Both the position numbers and the translations under genes were made by a program. Shown piece by piece: positions 58,431-64,000 of a stretch of 64,000 bases of DNA. Each line of letters begins with the position of its first letter. Within the stretch, counting starts at the first letter, position 1. Location: the NCBI RefSeq assembly GCF_020497125.1, contig NC_059075.1, forward strand, positions 31,222,003 to 31,286,002. The letters are read 5' to 3'. This DNA is from Mauremys mutica (lineage: Eukaryota; Chordata; Testudines; Geoemydidae). Below the pieces are notes generated by a model. That model saw only the letters and a program-made list of their open reading frames with translations. It was not told the DNA's origin and searched no databases.

Positions 58431-59411
58431 ATAGACTTTACGGCCAGAAGAGACCGCCAGATTGTTTAATCTGACCTTGTATATATTACAGGACACCAAC
58501 ACTACCCAGCACCCGCACACTAAATCCAACAACTGAAATTAGACTAAAGTATTACAGCCCACAGAAGACTAGACTATTATGTGCCATAGGCAGAGAATAG
58601 AATGGAGAAAGGTGCACCAGTGCTTGAGGGCTCCGGAATGTCTGATTAAGCAAGATATACCCAGATCATCCTGGCAAATAACCTGCACCCACATCCTGAA
58701 GAGGAAAGTGGGGGGAAAAAAACCAAGATCACTGCCCATATGATCTGGGGGGAAAGTCCTTCCTCAACCTATATGTGGCAATCAGTGAGACCCTAAACAT
58801 ATGAGCAAGAACCAGCCAGCCACACACCTGAGAGAGAGAATGTTTGGTGTCACCACAGAGCCCTGTACCTCCCTATCTAATGTCCCATCTTCAGCTGTGT
58901 CCATCCTGATATTTCAGAGGAAGGAGATAAAAAACAACAACCAAAAACCATTGTGGGGGAGGGAAATCCCTTCCTGATCCCTCCAGGTGTCTGGCTGAAA
59001 CCCTGAAGCATAAGCTTTTAAGAACATATGGCATAAACCAGAAGTGAGACCCAGGGCTGCTGAGCCCTGCCTCCTACCCATCGTAAGCTACCCCCCTCAT
59101 ACAATCACACTCATAAATTTGTTTAATTGTCTTAAAGTTAATTTAAGTTGTTTACCCCTATGACTCCTATTGGGAAGCTATTCCAGAAACTCGCCCCTCT
59201 GATGGTTGGAAACCTTCTAATTTCCCATCCTAAATTTGTTCATGACCAGTTTATATCCATTTGCTCTTGTGCCAACATTGTCCTTGAGCTTAAATAGTTT
59301 TTCACTCTCCCTTGTATTTACCATCTAATGTATTTATAAAGAGCTGTCATATCCCCTCTCAGCCTTTGATAGACTAAACAAGCTAAACTCTTCAATCTCC
59401 TATCAAAAGAT

Positions 59412-59477
59412 AGGAGTACTTGTGGCACCTTAGAGACTAACAAATTTGTTAGTCTCTAAGGTGCCACAAGTACTCCT
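59412..59477. repeat. 66-bp perfect palindrome
   Basis: Read on either strand, the sequence is identical over 66 bp, with no spacer (centre ...aaattt...). It results from two Penelope terminal segments in head-to-head order plus three bases of the flank. Confidence 0.93.
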
Positions 59478-59520
59478 GTTCTTTTTGCAGATACAGACTA
59501 ACACGGCTGCTACTCTGAAA
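59415..59520. mobile_element. Penelope terminal insertion, 106 bp
   Basis: Flanked by a 16-bp duplication, CCTATCAAAAGATAGG, at 59399-59414 and 59521-59536. The insert consists of terminal repeat sequence, first inverted and then direct, so that 59412-59477 is a perfect palindrome. It ends 'acacggctgctactctgaaa', the usual terminus of this family. Confidence 0.9.
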
Positions 59521-60800
59521 CCTATCAAAAGATAGGCCCTCCATTCCTCAGATCATCTTAGCAGCTCTTCTCTGCACCTGTTTTGGTTTAAATTAATCTT
59601 TCTTGAACACGGGTGACCAGAACTGTACACAGTATTCCAAATGAGGTCTTACCAGTACCTTGTATGATGGCATTAATTCTTCTCTATCTCTACTAGAAAT
59701 GCCTTGCGTGAAACATACTAAGATCGCCTTTGCCTTTTTCACAGCTGCATTTCACAGCTGAATTATGAAGTGGCTCATAGTTATATTGTGACTGACACTC
59801 GTAGTTAGGTCTCTCTTTGTCACTTCAAGCTGATGAGGTGGCAGCAGAAATTCTTATTAGATCCTAAGCACAATAATTTTGCACTTTCTACTATGGAGTT
59901 TTATCCCATTTCTGCCACTCCAGTCTTCAAGAACATCCAGATCCCCGTGTATAATATTCCTGTTCTCCTCTGTATTGACAATGCCTCCCAACTTTGTATC
60001 ATCAGCAAATTTCATTAGCACACTTCTACTTTTTGTGCCAAAGTCATGAATAAAATTGGTCTCAAGACTGATATTTGAGGAATTCCACAAGTAACCTCCT
60101 TTCAGTCTGGTAATTCATCTTTCAGGATAACCTGTTGCTTTCTCCCCTTTAGCCAGTTCCTTATCCACCTTACAATTCTTGTACTGATCCCCATTTTCCC
60201 TAATTTAACTAATAATTTCCCATGTGATACCACATTAAATGATGAGTTGAAGTCCAAGTATATTAGATCTACTGCGTTTCCATTATCTAAAAAAATCAGT
60301 TATTTTTTCTCAAAATAGTAAATTGGTTTAGTTTGGCATGATCTATGTTTGGTAAACCTGTGAGGCGTTATATTCCCTTTACCATTTATTTATGTTAATT
60401 TAATTATTCTTTTCTTTACAATTTGTTATAAAGCCTGACATACTCCTAAGGTTAATTTAACAGGTCTGTAATTGTCCAAATCACTTAAAAAAAAAATATA
60501 AGTATGACATTAACTATTCTCCCGTCAATATGGTACTCCCCCCGAATAGATAGATTTATGAAAAATATTTGCGACTAGATTAGCAATCTCATGTGCCAGT
60601 TCTTTGTGTTCTGGGATGGAAATTATCCAGTGCCTTCTATTTGAGCGCATTAAGCTGTTCAAGGTTTTTTTTTTTTTTTCCCATGTCAGATGTGGTAATT
60701 TCCAGTTCTAGACCCTAATTTCCATCAGCCATACTGCCTTCATGCACATGTTTCATATGATCATCCTTATTGAAAACCAAGGCAAAATATTCATTGTGGG

Positions 60801-61445
60801 GACTCAGCACTTCTAAAAATCAGGCCACTTTCATTTAGATTCTAAATATAAATTTAGGAGCCTCTGAATGAACTCCCCCTTTGGCTCCTGGAAACCATGG
60901 CTGGTAAGCCCGCATTGTGAACTAAGCAGCATGCTTAATTCCAGCAAGTACCTCAACCAGGTGTCTTTATTGCTGTTTATGCTGCAAATACATCACAGCA
61001 TAGCCACAGTGATGTAGAACCCCTTTCCTGCTCTCTGGCCCTAGCCTTTTATATGGCTGGCTTTCTTCTGAGAGCTATTAAGCTGTTGAGCTAATTACCT
61101 TCATAAGGCTCCCTACAGGTGCAAGCTGAATTTTCTACTCTTCCAACCCAAACTACCTAAGTCCTTCCTACTCTTAACTACACCTGGTGACCTGGGTGTT
61201 GTAAGTGACCAGTTAGCTTAAAGCTACTAACAGTGCCCTGTCACAGAGCCTAGCTCTAGACAGCCAAGTTTGAAAATTTTGATATTAGTGAACAATATAT
61301 ATGTTCACGGTCTTCAGTAAAACAGCCCACCTGCTCTTCCCAGCAGAGAGGCTATAATGAAAAGGTTTGCACTTTCAGCTCCTTATTTTGGCTATGTGAT
61401 AGAGAAGAGGCTAAGACTGTAGTTTTTTTGTACATGTAGAGTTTA
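60801..61445. other. Intron with possible LTR-like segment
   Basis: About 60890-61250 reads on the minus strand as a possible LTR (start TGTGACAGGG near 61246; 'gtctttattgctg' near 60963 could be a poly-A region). No target duplication is visible, so it is only a suggestion. Nothing recognised at 61250-61445. Confidence 0.35.
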
Positions 61446-62030
61446 GAGTCAGAGAGCTTGAGGCCAGAAGGGACCATGAGATCATCTAGTCTGCCCTCCT
61501 GTACATCACAGTCCATCACCCCCAACAACCGAAATTAGATCACAGTGTTATAACCTAGAGAAGACTAGACTATTATGTGCCATAGGCAGAGGCTAGGAGA
61601 GACTGAGGTGCACCAGTGTTTTAGGCCCCTGCAATGGTTTGTAAGTGATTAAGCAAGCAAGTGACACACATTAACACTAGCAGTGATCTTGGGGGTTTTT
61701 CGACTTCCTTTGCAATCTGACCTGGTGGAAGATTCCTTCCCAACCCCACATACGGCAATCAGTTAGACCCTGAGCATTTGAACAAGAATCCGCCAGCCCA
61801 AGTACCTGAGAGAGAGAATGCTCAGTGCCTCCTTGGGGCCCTGGCCTATCCTGCTTAATGTCCCATCGACAGTCATGGTCATCCCTGATACTTCAGAAAA
61901 AGATTAAAAACAAAACAAAACCCAAACCTCCAAGAATACATTGGGGGAGAGGGGGAATCCCTTCCTGATCCCTACAGGTGTCCTGCTGAAACTCTGAAGC
62001 ATGAGCTTTAGGAACGTAAGACATAGTAAT
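61446..62030 (-). mobile_element. CR1 3' region, minus strand
   Basis: Shares the phrase order of 58432-59060: 'agactagactattatgtgcc', 'acctgagagagagaatg', 'aatcccttcctgatccct', 'ctgaagcatgagctt'. It represents only the 3' end of a CR1; the body is absent. Same orientation as the neighbour at 58432. Confidence 0.7.
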
Positions 62031-62499
62031 ACTAATAGTATGGTCTCTGATGAATTGTTATTTTAATGATGCAAAGAGAGTGGAAATTTATGTGAGCAAA
62101 ATTGCCATGCAGCCTACTGTAACATAACTGGCTCCTGCATTGTGTTTATGGACTCTTACATAATCTGCAGAGACCAGCCAGGAACCTATATTCTTATGAA
62201 TATAGTTGCTGGTGGTTCCATTATTAAGGTTGAATTCAGTTTTGCACTTAAGTAGGGATTCAGCCACTTTCTTGTATTTGAAGAATACAGTTTATACTCC
62301 CCTAAATTACAACACTTCTTTAGTTTCTGATAATCTACAAGTAAGTAATTTAATTAGTTTACAATTAAATTTAAAATGGGTCCTTTAAGAATCTTAGCTT
62401 TGGTTTTTTTAGGTGTCCTGAATAGTCTTAATCATGGAGTAACATACTCTTGAAACCTCCCATATAGTTAAAATGTTGAAATCTCATGCATTGCCTACT
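62031..62499. other. Unassigned intron sequence
   Basis: AT-rich; nothing recognised. Confidence 0.4.
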
Positions 62500-62900
62500 G
62501 TCGGAGAAAAACAGAGTTCTCACTCTCAGGTTGGGTGCAGCAAGTCAGATACTTCATTATCTCTAGCAGTTGCGTAAAAGGATAGGGTAAAACAGGACTC
62601 TCACAGGTAAACAATTACAGCAAGCATTTATACCTTTTGTTACATACAATAATAGGCGACAGCTGCATTTTGTTTATACATATGTCATCCTGATATCTTA
62701 TTTTCCTCTGCAATTTAGACTATAGTCTACATTCCATACTTACCTAACACAAGGTCGCAACAACTTCTCACACAGTTCTTTCCCACTCGCCTCACACAAT
62801 CCTCTCCTACAAATCTCGTGTTATTAGGATTACAGCTAGCCTGACGGTTGCTCACATAAGGAGACTGCGTGGATTTGAAATCCCCTTCAAATCCCTGTCA
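62500..62900 (-). repeat. Possible short LTR
   Basis: On the minus strand the ends could be TGACAGGGATTTGAAGG (near 62900) and TTCTCCGACA (62500), a TG...CA pair about 400 bp apart, around an AT-rich core. There is no coding part and no target duplication. Tentative. Confidence 0.35.
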
Positions 62901-63283
62901 GTTCTTTCTCTACTTCCACACTACATTTGAAGAATTTTATGTAGGAGTAAGTCATTTCTTGTTTGTTTTTTTCATAACTGAAAGATTTTTCTTCAGCAGA
63001 GGCTGAAAATCACTATTCTTCTACAGAGAATTCCATGAAGATCTGTGTCACAGTTACCTTCTTAACTGCACCTGGAACCCCTTTCTAGTCTCTCCAAGTG
63101 CACAGCCCTCTCAGATGAGAGGCTTCCTGCCTATACCTCTATCTGGGTGGAATCTCACACTTCTCTTACTTGTAGACCAGGGACCTGGTCTATATCCCTT
63201 GCATACTTCCCTCGTTCACTCGGCAGGCCCAATTTACTGAGCCCTGCAGGTCTTTCCTTCAGGGCTTTGATGAGCAGTTACTA
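62901..63283. other. Unassigned intron sequence
   Basis: Nothing recognised. Confidence 0.4.
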
Positions 63284-64000
63284 TACAGGTTTCAGAGTAG
63301 TAGCCGTGTTAGTCTGTATCCGCAAAAAGAACAGGAGTATTTGTAGCACCTTAAAGACTAACAAATTTATTTTAGCATGAGCTTTCGTGAGCTGCAGCTC
63401 ACTTCTTCGGATGCATAGAATGGAACACACAGACAGGAGAAATTTATACATAATGTACATTGGCCAAACCGGACAGTCTCTACGCAAAAGAATAAATGGA
63501 CACAAATCTGACATCAGGAATCATAACATTCAAAAACCTTCAACCTCTCTAACCACTCAGTGACAGACTTGAAGGTGGCAATTTTGCAACAAAAAAACTT
63601 CAAAAACAGACTCCAAAGAGAAACTGCTGAACTTGAATTAATATGCAAACTAGACACAATTAACTGTGGCCTAAACAGAGACTGGGAATGGTTGGGTCAT
63701 TACACTAATTGAATCTATTTCCCTATGTTAAGTTCTCCTCACACCTTCTATGGGCCATCTTAATTATCACTTCAAAAAGTTTTTTTCCTCCTGCTGACGA
63801 TAGCTCATCTCAATTGATTAGACTCTTCCTGTTGGTATGCATACTTCCACCTTTTCATGTTCTCTGTATGTATAAATTTCTCCTGTCTGTGTATTCCATT
63901 CTATGCATCCGAAGAAGTGAGCTGCAGCTCACGAAAGCTCATGCTAAAATAAATTTGTTAGTCTTTAAGGTGCCACAAATACTCCTGTTCTTTTTGCAGT
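63284..64000 (+). mobile_element. Penelope-like element with inverted terminal copies
   Basis: The left arm (63284-63452) and right arm (about 63860-64000) are reverse complements over the stretch including 'gagctgcagctcacttcttc'. Between them is the + strand GIY-YIG end: MYIGQTGQSLRKRING near 63452, then KPSTSLTTQ after a small deletion, then LQRETAELELICKLDTINCG. The window ends inside the right terminus, so the target duplication cannot be seen. The nuclease is broken by the deletion. Confidence 0.85.

Larger units (their letters stand above)
58432..60800 (-). mobile_element. CR1 LINE, minus strand
   Basis: The left edge 'agtcatagactttacggcca' is the reverse complement of a CR1 3' terminus. 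The 3' UTR-like region runs to about 59060 and the decayed coding region lies beyond it. The minus strand frame at 59857-60090 contains VLMKFADDTKLGGIVNTEEN, the FADDTKL RT active site of CR1, followed by LDVLEDWSGRNGIKLH. A 106-bp Penelope insertion at 59415 interrupts it. Confidence 0.75.

Overview
The window is intronic DNA of a cryptodire turtle. Three coding exons on the + strand (29003-29074, 41199-41417, 57809-57924) encode consecutive pieces of the N-terminal kinase domain of MSK1 (RPS6KA5). All have clean AG/GT borders and compatible phases. A tRNA-derived SINE of the type known from tortoises and other cryptodires, turtle-style CR1 LINEs, and abundant Penelope, DIRS, hAT and Harbinger elements point to the same host group. 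No other host gene was recognised. The exons are separated by about 12.1 kb and 16.4 kb of transposon-rich intron.

Upstream intron (1-29002). An old LTR is split by a Penelope element (990-1663). Next come a hairpin Penelope insert, a MIR-like SINE, small hAT elements with 8-bp target duplications, a degraded + strand DIRS (about 5945-6965), an unclassified inverted-repeat element (7024-8477), a minus strand DIRS (8478-9950), nested CR1s and an LTR. From 14.7 to 27.3 kb there is a multi-level nest. An old DIRS element (A) is split by a younger DIRS (B). B carries a solo LTR inside its RNase H region and a tortoise SINE near its end. That SINE is itself split by another LTR. A 5'-truncated minus strand Penelope follows.

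Middle intron (29075-41198). This part holds a 262-bp hAT-like MITE, a CR1 split by a 1.25-kb hAT, a putative solo LTR, DIRS fragments and a broken hAT transposase. Most of 36.9-41.2 kb has no recognised feature.

Third intron (41418-57808). A + strand CR1 is cut by three insertions: a Penelope hairpin (42854-43339), a Charlie-like hAT (43861-46007) and a PIF/Harbinger transposon (46108-50137). The Harbinger is the best-preserved element in the window. It has an uninterrupted DDE transposase, an uninterrupted two-exon Myb/SANT-like partner on the opposite strand, palindromic subterminal repeats, and an additional open reading frame of unknown function (48822-49124) inside the partner's intron. 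Two further DIRS copies and a hAT-like remnant follow.

Downstream of the third exon there are minus strand CR1 copies, a Penelope insertion with a 66-bp perfect palindrome, LTR-like sequences and a Penelope element with inverted terminal copies at the window end.

Apart from the kinase exons and the two Harbinger proteins, the coding-like sequence is broken transposon sequence.
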